Assembly: GCF_963678635.1 (NCBI RefSeq)
Contig: NC_087063.1
Location: 31,014,599 to 31,074,598 of the forward strand
DNA from: Symsagittifera roscoffensis
Lineage: Eukaryota; Xenacoelomorpha; Acoela; Convolutidae
Direction: 5' to 3'
Length of the DNA: 60,000 nt
How positions within the stretch are numbered: the stretch's first letter is position 1; each line of letters starts with the position of its first letter. The translations under genes were made by a program, and so were the position numbers. The notes beneath the pieces were generated by a model, which was given only the letters and a program-made list of their open reading frames with translations, did no database searches and had not been told where the DNA came from. Positions 33,651 to 46,003 of this stretch are shown in pieces.

Positions 33651-34690
33651 ACAGTCATTTGATAGTGCAAGAAAAGCTAATTTGTTTGTTTCGGTACAAG
33701 ATCAAAAAAACATATAGAAATCATTTTTGTGATAGAATAGTAGGTATGGTGAAGACAAGTTACCTAGTTTTACCAGAATTTTTGTATAATACGGTAAAAA
33801 GAAATTAGGCAAATAGTGTTTGAAGCTTATTAAGGCAACGGTCTCTATTTTTTTTGAACTTCAGTAAAATTTTGATTTAATAGTGCTTAGGCAAGACAAT
33901 AGTTATCTAAAAATCACAAACCATAACATGTTAGCCTTAGATCATAACATTGAATAATCACATTAACAATACGGTCATTACGAATTTATAAAAATCTGAT
34001 TTATTCAACGGATTTCAGAGTTTTAAAGCATCATCAAATTGTCACGATAATTTTCTCTAAATTTTGTTTTTATGAGACAAGCAGGCCTGATACTATCATT
34101 CTTTCTCGCTCAACAATTATCCACTAGTGCCAGGGTATTGTTTGTGGCTAATAATCATATCTGTGATCACTGAGCTATTTGAGGTTCAGCAGTTGTTGAT
34201 TAAAACAGTAGTTCATCATTTATTGTTGCAGGGCAAAATAGTTGATAAAAACAATAAGATATGGCGTATTACTTTGTTCCCATCAAGTTTTCAGCCTTGC
34301 AAATTGATCTTGAACGCAGTATTGGTGATTATGAGTTTACCTTAGAAAAAAGTTCTTACAACAAAACTATCTTTGTTTTTCATGTGATCTAATTTTGGCT
34401 AATGCGACAACGGGTCGAAAACGACAAACGGTAGTATTTGAGAGAAGCAGCGATTCGTAGAGCACTATTATTTGCAATAAGGAAAAATCAGCACTGTCAA
34501 AAACCTTTGATGAGGTATCTACGAATTAAATAACCCGTTATAGAGAAATCAGAGTAGTAAAGAAGGCAGCTTAAGAAGCGCTCAAGCTGCCTTAAAATTG
34601 AATTGTTTTGATGTTTTTTCGAAAGTCAACCAATTGATATCAATTTTTCAGATTTTTGCACTTTTAGTAGCACACTCTTTTGCTTGGACT
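33520..34690. repeat. Dispersed repeat family 2, copy a (with internal inversion)
   Basis: Collinear by eye with 36,010-37,310: TAGTAGGTATGGTGAAGACA, TTTTGATTTAATAGTGCTT, TCATGTGATCTAATTTTGG, AGAGCACTATTATTTG and AGTAGCACACTC. A segment near 34,130-34,215 (TTTGAGGTTCAGCAGTTGTT) is in reverse orientation compared with the other copies. Confidence 0.7.
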
Positions 34691-34734
34691 CGAGCCAGTG
34701 TATTCTCAGTCCCTCTCCGCTTTTCTCGCATCAT

Positions 34735-34790
34735 TTAATATATATAAATATATATTATATATATATATATATATAAATATACATATATGG
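34735..34790. repeat. TA microsatellite
   Basis: About 50 bp of alternating TA with occasional AAA interruptions. Confidence 0.95.
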
Positions 34791-35100
34791 GTACTGAGAC
34801 TTATTTAAAATTCTAGATCCTGTATGAGTGCAAGGACCACAAAAGATCTCTAATCAAAAATCGCGTTTGTTGTTCTGCTTGGTATTTAGGAGCCAGTCCA
34901 AGTTACTGAGTTTCGCGCCCATGGGCCTGAGCAAAATCAAAACAGCATCCTTTGATTAGTACAACCGCAAAATTGTTTTGTACGGCATTGATAGAAGCCT
35001 TTTCAGAAATTAAAACAATCTGCGACAGCTTCCTACTTTGACAACTTTCCTTTAATAGTCGAAGTGCGCAAATTTATGTAGGCAGAATTACAAACGGTAT
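34791..35100. other. No gene seen
   Basis: Unique-looking sequence between the microsatellite and the long direct repeat. Confidence 0.4.
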
Positions 35101-35864
35101 TGATGTCAGTTTTCTTGCATGTTCAATGTAAAGAGACCGAAGCGGGTCTAGAATGGACTGAGTTTTTCTTTGATAGCACGATTGACACTGAAAAAAAAAC
35201 GGGAAAATCCCCAGAAAACAACCCCGACTTAGAAACTTAGCTTTCAATTAAGTAGACGTCGCCCCTTTACAACAAAACCCGCCTAACACTCGTGATTTTT
35301 AAACGCTTTTTTTAGTTTCAAACAAAAAAGACTACTTTTATCATGGAAATGCTCTGAAACGTTCCTATTCTTTTTTTAGGTCTATGGAGTGGAATTTTTT
35401 AGGAAAAAAAAACAAGTTAAGCTTTCAAAAAAAAATTCAAAAAACACGTACCTATTAACAAACTTTTCTAGCTCAGCGAACGACGCAAAGTAAAGCCCAT
35501 AAGGTTATATAGTTTCAGTTGAAAGTTTTCAGGCCGAAAAAAAAAAGAGAAAAGAAAGAAACAAAAAATTGAACAACTCAGAGCCGATAAAAATTACAAT
35601 CAAAATAAAAGGCAAAATCCGAAAACAACAATTATGTGAAATGGAAACAAGCACAAAAATGTCGGTTGCTCGACAAAAGCATAGTATTTGCACCAATCCT
35701 AACAAAGTCCTCCTGTGAACAAAGTTACTTACAGGAGAAAAGTCTAGCAACCGGTTGCCAAGCATTGTTTATCACAAGGGTAAATTTTTTAACACGTATA
35801 TCAAGCATCAATGAATTACAGTTTATTTTATCGTTTCAATGCGGCTATTGGTTTTATAGCTTTG
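35101..35864. repeat. Long dispersed direct repeat, copy 2 of 2
   Basis: Partner of 1-763. After GCTATTGGTTTTATAGCTTTG this copy continues TGAGAAAAACTGG, whereas copy 1 continues into gypsy element A. The left end is unresolved because copy 1 starts at the window edge. Confidence 0.9.
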
Positions 35865-36009
35865 TGAGAAAAACTGGAATTGAAACGTTGATTTTGATTA
35901 AAATTCATTGATCAATAAAAAAAACAGCAATTTTTGTGTTTTCTTTTTGAAAAACATTTTCGATTACAAAGAATTTTTTCTTAGCAGAATTAGTATCAAT
36001 ACTTCCCAT

Positions 36010-37310
36010 TGAAACCCTGACACTTTTTTTGTTTCTTCAAACTTTAAAAAAACAAAGCACGCAGTTTAGCGTAATCAACTAAAGGAATCATTTAATCTTT
36101 TAGAATTTTTTTCAGAATTTTTTTTGTTCGATTATGGAAAGTTTTTAGGTCAAGAATTTAAGCAAAACAGTTGTTTGATAGCGTAAAAAAGTCAGTTGGC
36201 GTTGTTTCTCACAACACCAAGGGCAGACAAATCAAACTTGTGTTAGATGTAATAGCAGGTATGGTGAAGACAAACCACCTAATTTTACATAATTAAGCGA
36301 AATTTTGGAAAGATTAAACATTCATTTGTACACTTTTTTTTCGACTTTGGAGCTTATTGATTAGTTACGTTATAAAACATTGATCTCATTTCTTTTACAT
36401 TTATTTAAAATTTTGATTTGATAGTGCTTCGATGAGACCATTTCTAATTTAAAAAATTGTGTATGAAAAGCAGCTAAGTTAGAAAAATCGCTGTCGATAA
36501 ATCAAAACTTAGCAAAAGCTATCTAAAAAGATGTCATTCATTTTCTCTCGTCCAAAAATCAGATTATTAATTACTCCTATAAAAATGAATTTCATTAAGA
36601 AAAGATAGAAATTTGGAATTTTCAACGAATTCCAACTAATTTTCGATGGTTCATTTATATATTATGAATAGCCAAAAATGTTCCAATTGCGTACAGGATC
36701 AGTTTGCAAAAAAGGAAATGAATTAAAAACATTGAAATAAGGCATACATCATTGTTTTAATCAGCTACTTCGAACTGTAACAATACCTGATAAACAAATG
36801 TTTTAATCAACAATTGTTGAACCTCAAATATCTTTCCTCGTTTGTTTGATTGTTAGCCCCAAACAAAAATTTGCTGAAAAACAAAGCTTTTTTTCAATAT
36901 GTACAAAAACGGTCCAACGGTTCAACTTCGAATTCCATTACAATATGCTTCGTTTTTTACAATAAAAAAAATGGTTTTCTGTTTTTCCTGTGATCTATTT
37001 TCAGTTAGGGCGACAACTGGTTGATAAATGGTAGTACTTTAAAGAAGGGACAATTTCTAGAGCACTACTATTTGTTCTCAGCAATAACAAACACCAACGA
37101 CAACCTTTGATCACATATAATTTTATTTCCAACAAGAAAACAACAAAAAACACATAAAACCTTATCTAGAAACCAAACTTGTATGATAACACCTCAAGCT
37201 GCTTTAAAACGCTATTGTTTTGCTAAATTTTCATAAACTCAACAAATTGTAATCAAACGTTTTCTATTTAGTAATTTTAGTAGCACACTCAGTGGAGTAG
37301 AGACCTCTGA
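36010..37310. repeat. Dispersed repeat family 2, copy b
   Basis: Its first part matches 33,520-33,950 and its second part (36,530-37,310) matches 40,420-41,200 over most of its length: TCTCTCGTCCA.AAATCAGATTATT, AATCAACAA.TGTTGAACCTC, GATTGTTAGCCCCAAACA, ACGGTCCAACGGTTCAAC and GGTGGAGTAGAGACCT-like ends. No conserved frame. Confidence 0.8.
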
Positions 37311-39730
37311 AAACAAAGTAAACAAACTTTCAAAAGAGAGTTTTGAAAACGATCTCATAAACTTTTAGCTGATAACAAAGGATTCCAAAAAGCATGGCTC
37401 CACAAGTACTGAAACAATTTTCTTCTCTGGGTATGCGTCCAGAGCACGCAATATTTTGCGCGTTCCTAATCCCGAATTGGCAACATTTAAACCCCCATAA
37501 CTTAACGAAAAATGCTCAAACGTGAAATTACTTCTTTTTTGAGCCCAGAACAACAAACGTTTTCGGATGGTATAGAAACATTTTTTAAAAATAGTAGTTA
37601 AAAATTTGGAATTCTTCAGAACAAAAAAACTATCCCTGGTGTTAATAAATTTAACGCACTTTTGACCTCAGGTTCTTAAGGAATAGCTTTGTGATTATTG
37701 TGGCCATTTTATGTACAATAGCATTGTTGAAAAAAATTACAGACGTTTTCCACGGCCTTTCACTGCATTTCTCAGAGATATTTTGGCGACGGTTTTGTGA
37801 TTTCTGTTGAATGTTTGACTGTCTATCAAGAAAAATTTATTGCTGCCTGCGTTGAATTGTTGCGAACAGCAGAAACATTGGATACATTGAAAAAATAGAA
37901 GCAAACTTGTTATCTGAAAAAATAAAACAAGGATGTTTTGAAAATTGGGGTTTTTGCCCTACTTATTGTTGTTAAATTAATTTATCTTAACGTTTACTCA
38001 TTTCAATTTGCATATCAATTCAAAAACGGTGGTAATTTTGTGCATAATTGAGTCGCACTTTTTTAAGTAAGTGCAGGGATCATGAAAGCTGGTTTTAAAT
38101 CCCAAATACCAATTAAAAACTAATAATTGTCGCCTGGTACGGCAAATCGCTTCGACCGAATTGTATCGTCGCTTTTCAATTATCAGAAAAGAGCGAATAT
38201 TCGCTTTCGACCAATTGCCGCTTTTAACTGAATGTCCCATCTCGCAGTTTTGAATTTCATTCAATTTTTTCGTTTCTTTTATGCAAAACTTACACTAGAA
38301 AAAAAATCAAAAATTGTGTCAATTAAATTTTTGTTTTAAGAAATGGGTTATTCTCAACACTTTGAGGTAATTAGGTTTCACGGCATTACCTCAACACTGC
38401 TCGCAATTAGGTTTTCTTAACTTTTGAGGTGGTAGAGAGCTGTGGAGCTATTGATGCACTTTCAATCAATCAATTTTCAAAGCGGTAAGAAAAGAGGTGT
38501 ATTTATTGAAGAATCAATACGTATGTTTAGTTGGTCATACCTCTGTGCAAAAAGAGGCAAGTAAGCAATAAGTAATAGAAGTATGCTGCTATGGCTAGAC
38601 GTTTCCCTCCTCGGTCACAATCCACTGAATACTGATGTTGATATCATTATCAGATTAGGTAGTTTTCTGAGATGTTATTTAATTCTTTATAATTCTTCCT
38701 ATTCGATGAAAGTATGAAAGCTGAGCTTCGCGCCAATTGCGATATAAAACAAAAAGCCAAAATCAAAAGATAATGTGTCTGAAACAAAAGTGAAGAACTT
38801 GATTGATATGTTATAGGCTAAAAAATCAATAGAAATGTTTAAAAAAATCATTTACCTAACACATAACCTAAAAGATTCGGGCAACACGAACTTCATTCGT
38901 TTCTATTTTATAACCATTAAATGAAAACGAAAAGAAACATTTTTTTCTTCAGAAAATCGATATTCAAAAGTCCTTAATTGCAGTCAAAAACAAGGCTTAA
39001 AATTTTGCAACCAACCAACCTGCATACCTTACAGGAACAATTGGGGTTTTAAAAAACCTTTTCCGTTATTTGCTATTAACTAAGATCATACTGAGAAAAA
39101 ATATTGGCATAAAGGTCACAAAACAAACAAAAGTTAAGTTTCAAACAATTTAGACAAAAAATTTGAATCGCCAAAAAACAACTTGCAGAAAATTTCAAAA
39201 AAACTGTGAAAGCCTATAAAAAAACCAGATTACATCAAATAACAAAATGATACGCAACGTTAGGATAACTGGATCACACCAAGAAAGAACAAGACGCCCG
39301 TAAAAGAAATAAAGAATGAAACACGAAAACTCATTAATTTAAGCCAGATAGAACTACACACTTTAATGTCGTGCCACACTTGCCACATTCCTTTGCTTAC
39401 ACAACAGTCAAACAAACAGTGCAAAAAGACAACATTTTGGCATTGTTTGAAACTTTTGCGATTTTTTTTTTCACATTTTACAACGAACGCTATCCCATCA
39501 ACTTGAATCGATTTCAAATAACTTTGCCTTGCACACGAAAAATATTTAAAAAAATGAAAATTTAGTCGTATTTAAAAACCAAAAACATAAGTTCCCTCTT
39601 TAAAAAAAGAAAAAGAAAACTTAAGGAATCTTAAAAAAATATAAAGAAATAAAGCAATAGGCAAGTAAGCCAAAAAAATGGGAACAAAATTAATAAAGTC
39701 GACAAAAAAATCTTTTTTTTTGAAAACTGA
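37311..39730. other. No gene seen
   Basis: AT-rich. The minus-strand frames of 63, 88 and 85 codons (37,365; 37,998; 39,260) show no domain, splice context or repeat support. Around 38,340-38,450 there is a T-rich word pair (ACCTCAACACTGC, TTTTGAGGTGGT) of unknown meaning. Confidence 0.45.
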
Positions 39731-39734
39731 TTCA

Positions 39735-40020
39735 ACTGTAGACCTTATATCACTCCAGTAGCTCTAAACCAGCTGTTAACAAGGCAACTTGGCAACATTA
39801 CGCTGACAAGCAACTTGGCGAGATTGGAAATGGAGATAATAAAGTTAGAGATCCTGTGAACGAAATTATTTACGGGAAGAGAAAAGTCTAGTGCCCGATT
39901 GATATACTCTTGCTTATCGCAAAGGTAATAATTGCAACCCAGCTTGTTTTTACATTTTTCGTTTAGAGATAGCAGCGAATACGAAAACACTGACCTCAAT
40001 CAATCCCCCTACTGAAACTT
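39735..40020. repeat. Diverged copy of part of dispersed repeat 1
   Basis: GATCCTGTGAACGAAATTAT, AAAAGTCTAGTGCCCGATTG and CTTGCTTATCGCAAAGGTA match 41,625-41,770 and, more weakly, 600-680 and 35,705-35,780. Confidence 0.65.
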
Positions 40021-40419
40021 TCGAAGGCCGTAGAACGTGGGGTAAAATGAAAACAGAGAAGCGAAACATACAGGCAGATAGAAGAGCAGCCGGTTTTTTC
40101 ATGCCTGCCGTTTTTAAAAAAAATCCGCAGTTTTTGAGAAAAATTGAAACTTCTGCAAAAATCCAAAGCGTCGCTAAAAAAAACGAAAAACAACAAAAAC
40201 CCTTACATTTTCAAAATACATGTTTTTTTTTCAAACTGGAACTAACACTAGCCAAAAACGAAGCAGCAACATATGCAATTAAGTTCCTTATGCTTAAACA
40301 AGCTTAAATATAATTAAATTGAAATACACCAAAAGTGCCACCAAACGATCACTTTTATTTGCCACTTAGTTTGAAAAAAATCTTCGTAATAATACACTAC
40401 GCTCGGCTTTAAGCATAAA

Positions 40420-41200
40420 AAGAAAGATCATCAATTTTCTCTCGTCCATAAATCAGATTATTGGACAATCCTATTGAAATTATTGTCTTCAGGAAGTGAT
40501 AAAAGCTTAAATTGTTCAACGAATTCCAACTGATAGTCGAATGTTCATCCATATTTTAAGAATTACCAAAAATAATCCAACTGCGTACAGGATCAATTTG
40601 CTAAGGTGGAAACCAAATAGGAACATTGAAATAAGCCATATCTTTTCGTTTTAGTCAAAATTTTCAACATGTAACAATAGCTGAAGAACAAATGTTTTAA
40701 TCAACAACTGTTGAACCTCAAACATCTGTCTTGTCGTTTGTTTGATTGTTAGCCCCAAACAAAAATCTGCTAAAAACCAAGCATATTTTTCAGTATGTTT
40801 AAAAACGGTCCAACGGTTCAACATCAAATTCCATTACAGCATGCTTCGTTTTACAACAAAATTGTTTTCTGTTTTTCCTGTGATCTATTTTCGGTTAGGG
40901 CGACAACTGGTTGATAAATGGTAGTCTTTTCTAGAAGGGACAGTTTCTAGAGCACTACTATTTGTACTTACAAACACCAACGACAGCCTTTGATCACATA
41001 CAATTTTATTTCCAACAATGAAAAAACAAAAAAAAACGCATAACACCTTATCTAAAAACCAAAGTTGTATGATAACACCTCAAGCTGCTTTAAAATGGTA
41101 TTGTTTTGGTAGCTTTTTAGATGCTCAACGAATCATAATCAGATTTTATTATGTTTAGACAATTTAGTAGCGCACTCGGTGGAGTAGAGACCTTTGAAAA
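40420..41200. repeat. Dispersed repeat family 2, copy c
   Basis: Matches 36,530-37,310 nearly end to end, with substitutions and small indels. Confidence 0.85.
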
Positions 41201-41619
41201 CAAAAGAAATGATAAACTGACATTCATATCGATATAACTAGCATAAACTGAAAATTTTTGATTATTAAAAAAAACTAAGCAAAAAAGAAAACAAACTCAA
41301 AATCAGACGTGGTAATTTTACAATTTTGTAAAGTTTCAATTATAGTAAAAACTGTTTAAATTGGAAAAAACACATGCTTCAAAAGTAAACCAATAAAAAC
41401 CCTACCAGTTGAAAAAAATTGTGAGTAAAAAAACGGAAACTGAACCGACAGAAACTAAGACAAAAACCACAAACCCAATAAAAAATAATAATTACAACCT
41501 AAAACAGGTTTGAACTAATTACTACTTAAATCGTATTATTTCATTCGAATTTTCAAAAATTGAGCATGTCAGAAGATCTTCTAGAAATGAAGGTCCTATA
41601 AAAAGGGGGAAATCTTCTA

Positions 41620-41770
41620 GAAGTGATCCTGTGGACAAAATTGTTTACGAGAAGAAGTCTAGTACCCGATTGCAATACCCTTGCTTATCGCAAAGGTAGA
41701 AATTGCAATCCAGCTTGTTTTTACTTTTTTCGTTGTGAGATAGCAGCGAATAACAATACGTTAACTTCAA
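41620..41770. repeat. Diverged copy of part of dispersed repeat 1
   Basis: Matches 39,845-39,985 closely (CTTGCTTATCGCAAAGGTAG, CCAGCTTGTTTTTAC, GAGATAGCAGCGAATA). Confidence 0.7.
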
Positions 41771-43838
41771 TCGAAAAATGTTGGTCCTAAAATTGATATT
41801 TTGGAGATACCATGTTAAAGTTGCTTTAGAAATCTAACTGCTACTCGCAAAACAAATTATTTGAAAACAAAACATTTCCTACGAGAAATGTTTATTAACA
41901 AATTCAAGGCTAACAAATCGATCTGGGTGATCAAACTTCACTAAAACTTTTATTCACAGAACTTAACACGTGAGGTCAAGTGAAGTGTCAGTCAGATCAC
42001 TTTCGATAGACGGCAAAAAAACCCGTTGGCAACGAACTTCTATAGTTGACTTTTAGATGAAGTTATACTTAGCAGAGAAACAAACGTCAAAAACAATCAG
42101 AAATACGGTACCCGATTATTTCACAACTAAACTTTGTTAAATAATAGAGAAAAAGAAGTTATCATCACGCCTTCACATTTGAAAGCACTCACGGCATCCA
42201 TTAAAACAGAACTTGGTTATACAGATTCTCCTTTAGAGTAAATGCAAGCAGCAAAGACCTTTATTCTTCCGACTCTCGGAGAACGTAGGGAATATTTATG
42301 CGTGAGGTGGTTTTTTCATTTTGTCAATTTTCGACTTTTTAACTAACCTTTTTTGACAGAACTTTTTATACCATCTGAAAGATAGTTTTTGAGCTTAAAT
42401 TAAAAAAAATTTCCAACTTACAAAAGATATACTAACTTGGCCAATTTGGTATAATAAACACAAAAAAAAATTAAGTTGACCTTAAGTGCAGTTGGAACAA
42501 TCGGGGCTTCGCCCTGATATACAATCGTTGTTCAAACCAAAAAAAAATGTTTGAAATGTCGAAATTTAGTTTACGAAGGGTTGAGACAATAAAAATGATT
42601 CCTCAAAAGAAATACTTCTGGTTAAAACAATGTCTCCCTTATTCTGCAAACCTTAAGTGTGGCCACGTTTGGTGCGGACTTTTGTTCTTTTTGAATTGTG
42701 GCAAACCGCTATTTTGTTTAATATATTCGTGATGGGTTAAATTGTCCACAGTGGCTCTTAACATTGTTCTTCAGGGCTCCTTAGATTGCTTGTCCTGTAC
42801 TTGAAGAACGGTTTGCTTATCGTGTCTCCGTTTTGTACACTGCTTGAGATAACTTTTCGTTTGCACCTAGTGAGTCCCGGGTTTCAACTCTGCATCACCA
42901 GCTTATATCATTTTGAAAATCAATTACGCTGATTTTCTGAACTGTTGGGTAAAAACCGCACGGAGCTGTGTCGGTCTGAACGATGGCGAGATTTTTAGGC
43001 CATTAATTTTTTGCTCACCTCTGGTTGGCTGGTCCTTTGCTACTCCGTTGACTGCCGGAAGTTCGCAACCCAACCCAGATGTTTCTAACGACTAATAATT
43101 TCTCTTCCGGTAGTTACTGGGTATTTGTGGTCGCACTGCACGCTCGCGTACGTTCCGACTTGTATGGCATGGTGGCCATATACATAAGAAAGCTAGGACG
43201 GATTCAATTCCCCCTTCACTTGTATTAAGTCGATCCTAAACTGTCAAACCGCCTTCTCGATGTTCAAAAAGCTGTTGAAATTTTCCATTTGCGCTCGCAT
43301 CACTGCTTAAAGAACACCAATAAATGTCTGTCTTTTATTTTAGGGAACTGATCGTGTGCGAAAGAGACATCAAAATCCTCAGCCTAAATTCCTTCCGTAA
43401 CAAAAAAACTGGCATGAGTTTACAGAGGCGAAGCTGCACTTCGCAAAGACAAGGGAAAAAACTAAGAAGTAGCGTTAAAAAAGGTCAAAACATAGTCAAG
43501 AGACAGCTCAAAATGTGTGAAAGAAAAAGAAAACCGAAAAAAAAGTTAATTGCACATTTTCAACTTCTGAATCTCAAAGAAAAAACCTATCTCGGCGAAG
43601 CTCTTTGATTTTCAAACACTGTTTGTGATTGTTTTTTTTCGTGAACTTATCCCATTTCGAGAACAAACTGGATCAATTATTTCGATGGGAATTCAGAAAA
43701 TTGAAGTCTATTTTTGTATTAATTTTAAATGAAATCAGATTAAGACAAACCGCAAAAAAACAAATTCGAGCATGAAAATTGAGATTTTCTTGTTACAAAA
43801 AATCATAAAAACGTAAAGCCACACTAGTTTTGTAAAAT
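41771..43838. other. No gene seen; a less AT-rich patch at 42,740-43,330
   Basis: 42,740-43,330 is visibly richer in G+C than its surroundings and contains GTCCCGGGTTTCAACTC, which vaguely resembles a B box, but no partner A box was found. The basic 94-codon frame at 43,324-43,608 (rich in Lys/Arg) overlaps low-complexity AAG/AAA sequence and has no recognisable domain. Confidence 0.4.
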
Positions 43839-43840
43839 AT

Positions 43841-43911
43841 ATGCCCTCTACGGAAATTGAACTTCAGTCTTTGGACATTCGTGTCTTCTGACTCTCAAAT
43901 GAACCTCAGAC
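43841..43911 (-). repeat. Weak tRNA-like SINE head
   Basis: The minus strand ends with GAAGTTCAATTTCCG, close to a B box. The A-box side is poor. Similar spacing to the other tRNA-like heads. Confidence 0.3.
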
Positions 43912-44607
43912 ATGTACAAAAATTGCATGTAATAATTTGGAATGTAAGAAGTTAAAGGCAACCACACTAATTTTTCATAAAATGAGTTGGAAAATAAGAA
44001 ACCAAATTATTTACAAAATAGTATTTCGGAAAAAATCTCGTGTTTTCATTTTTGTATGAAACAAATAGCTCGACACTGAAGGGCTCCAAATAATAGAAAG
44101 GCTAAAATAACTTTTTGAAGAAAAACGAAATTTTCAACCTCATTTCTTTCTCAAATTGTGGTCGGAAAAAAATATATAGGCCTACCCACTACACAGCTAA
44201 CCTTTACAGCAGCGTACTTTTTCACAGAGCTTTTACACCTACCTTATATACAGTTTTACCCAGAGGCGAAGCAATCAGCTATAGTGAAAAAAAAAATTTT
44301 GTGTCCTGTAATCGGAGCAACTGTGTTGTATTCCGGAACTACACAATTTTTCCCAAAAAATCTTTGCATAAAATTTTAACTTGTTTTATTATTCAACCTA
44401 AACCACTTCCAGATTCCTTACTACTTAGCCTAGAGACAACGCCGTCGCCTTTTTAATTTTTCCTAAGAAAAAAATCAGCAAAACATATATAAGAGTCTTC
44501 ACTACGTTCATTACTCTTAAAAATAGGAAATTTACCAACTAACATGCGTCATTTTACAATTTATAGAGCGGACGCATTTTAGAATCCGAAAAAGTTCATT
44601 AAAACAT
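43912..44607. other. No gene seen; fragment shared with the terminal satellite
   Basis: The 113-codon plus-strand frame at 44,115-44,456 has no motif. Near 44,468-44,518, TATAAGAGTCTTCACTACGT then TCATTACTCTT matches 59,165-59,205 and the satellite unit at 59,460. Confidence 0.45.
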
Positions 44608-44677
44608 CCGACCCTGCCCAGGTTCGAACCCTCTTATTTGCTGCTGGTCTCCTTCCCTACCTCTACGCTACAGAACC
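44608..44677 (-). repeat. tRNA-derived SINE-like head
   Basis: Minus strand: GGTTCTGTAGCGTAGAGGTA (A box TAGCGTAGAGG) and GAGGGTTCGAACCTGG (B box), with acceptor-like ends GGTTCTG and CAGGGTC that can pair with G-U pairs. The anticodon arm is not convincing. Confidence 0.5.
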
Positions 44678-45827
44678 ATGATACCTTGAAGCTAAAGGGC
44701 TATTTGTCATATAATAGTCAGTGTTAATAGCTGGATCAAAATGAACACTTTCAAATGAACACATTTTGTCGCAACAATTGCATCGCAACAATATTTGCGA
44801 CTCAGGTTGGGAAAAAAGAAAGTTCATACTATAACTAACATGCCAACGCGTAATCAAGATAAACGGTTGAAAATGAAATTTTAACGCGATCATTCTGCCC
44901 ACTTTTACGGCGACTAACCAGATACTGTTTTTTTGTTCCGTGATACTTTCGTATATGATTTAGAAAGATTTAATTTAAATATTTAAATTCATATCTCGAA
45001 TCAACAACTTTTTTCTTTAGCCCTCGCACTTCTCTTATGGATGGAAAGCAACAACATCAACAACTTATGTACAGTGACAACATCCTTTGCAGTGGTGGAT
45101 GTTTGTTCACGGGCGGTGGGTGGGTTTTTAGGGTTAGGTTAGTTTTCAGCAGACTTCGGGGTAGCTCCGGTTGAATACAGGGATAATGGGATGGCTAATT
45201 CATAGCCTTTTATCGAAAATTATTAGACATTCTTTAGCATTTAAGAATGGCCATCTAAAGCAGCAGCAACGTTTATCCTTAAGTTTTTCCTCAACAAACT
45301 AAAACACGGCTTAACTGAAAGGATCGGATTAAATAGATTTTTGTTGAGAAAAATAAACAATGTCAAAATTTAAAACTTCTGTCATAATATGCCACTTTTA
45401 GCAAGTAAAATGCAGTTAACTGAGGATATAAGATCCGTATGGTTAAAGTTTATGTTTCAGTTAAGTATGATAAAATAGTAAATCATAGCATGTATTGTAA
45501 TAGCGTCACTTAAGCTGCTGAAAATCCAATAGCACCACCTGTAGGAAATAACAGCAACAAAAACATCACAAACAAGGATAAATTTAAACAAAGCCTCAAA
45601 ATGAAGAGAGGACGACAAAACCAAAATGCATAGCAATTAGCGTATCGAAAGTTAATTAGACAGGTCACTATTAAATCTGTCATCCATTATAATCAGCAGG
45701 TGCTCAAGTGGCTCTTCGTCTAGTCAGTTGAATGTTCAAATTCTCAATTCTCTGTTCTGTTGTCCAAAAAATGTAAAGAGGTTATGTTTTCCGTCCCATA
45801 CCGTCTTTTGTCTCAGCTTCTTCTGCC
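44678..45827. other. eIF4G 3' flank; no gene seen
   Basis: Region downstream of the eIF4G stop codon. No clear minus-strand AATAAA was found within the first few hundred bases, so the 3' end of the transcript is not assigned. Confidence 0.4.
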
Positions 45828-46003
45828 CTAGTTATCACTGTCGCTTTCCTCGTCGAGGTACTCGAAAAATGATTTCGTCTCGTAAACACACGTGCCCTTT
45901 CCTCTCACGTATGCTGGTTCCTTGGTGCTTTTCCACTCTTGGAAGGCTTCACTCGTAATTATAAAATTGTCGTAAAGGCATTTGAAAATACAGTCCAGTA
46001 CGC
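45828..46003 (-). CDS. EIF4G: eIF4G exon 14 (C-terminus and stop)
   Basis: GVLDCIFKCLYDNFIITSEA then FQEWKSTKEPAYVRGKG matches [20 protein letters not shown] with SSKDP..QQGKG of vertebrates. It ends EYLDEESDSDN and TAG at 45,828-45,830, including the acidic-aromatic box. Acceptor TTTCAG, phase 1 in. Confidence 0.96.

Noticed and set aside
43324-43608. Basic 94-codon frame
   Set aside because: Lys/Arg richness follows from AAA/AAG-rich sequence; no domain, splice site or homologous copy.
44115-44456. 113-codon plus-strand frame and its 73-codon neighbour
   Set aside because: No recognisable domain, overlapping alternative frames, and AT-rich repeat-like surroundings.
44608-44677. Functional tRNA gene
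   Set aside because: A and B boxes are present but no convincing anticodon arm and a weak T stem; treated as a SINE head.
45127-45142. TTAGGGTTAGGTTAG, a telomere-like word
   Set aside because: Less than three imperfect units; too short for an interstitial telomere.
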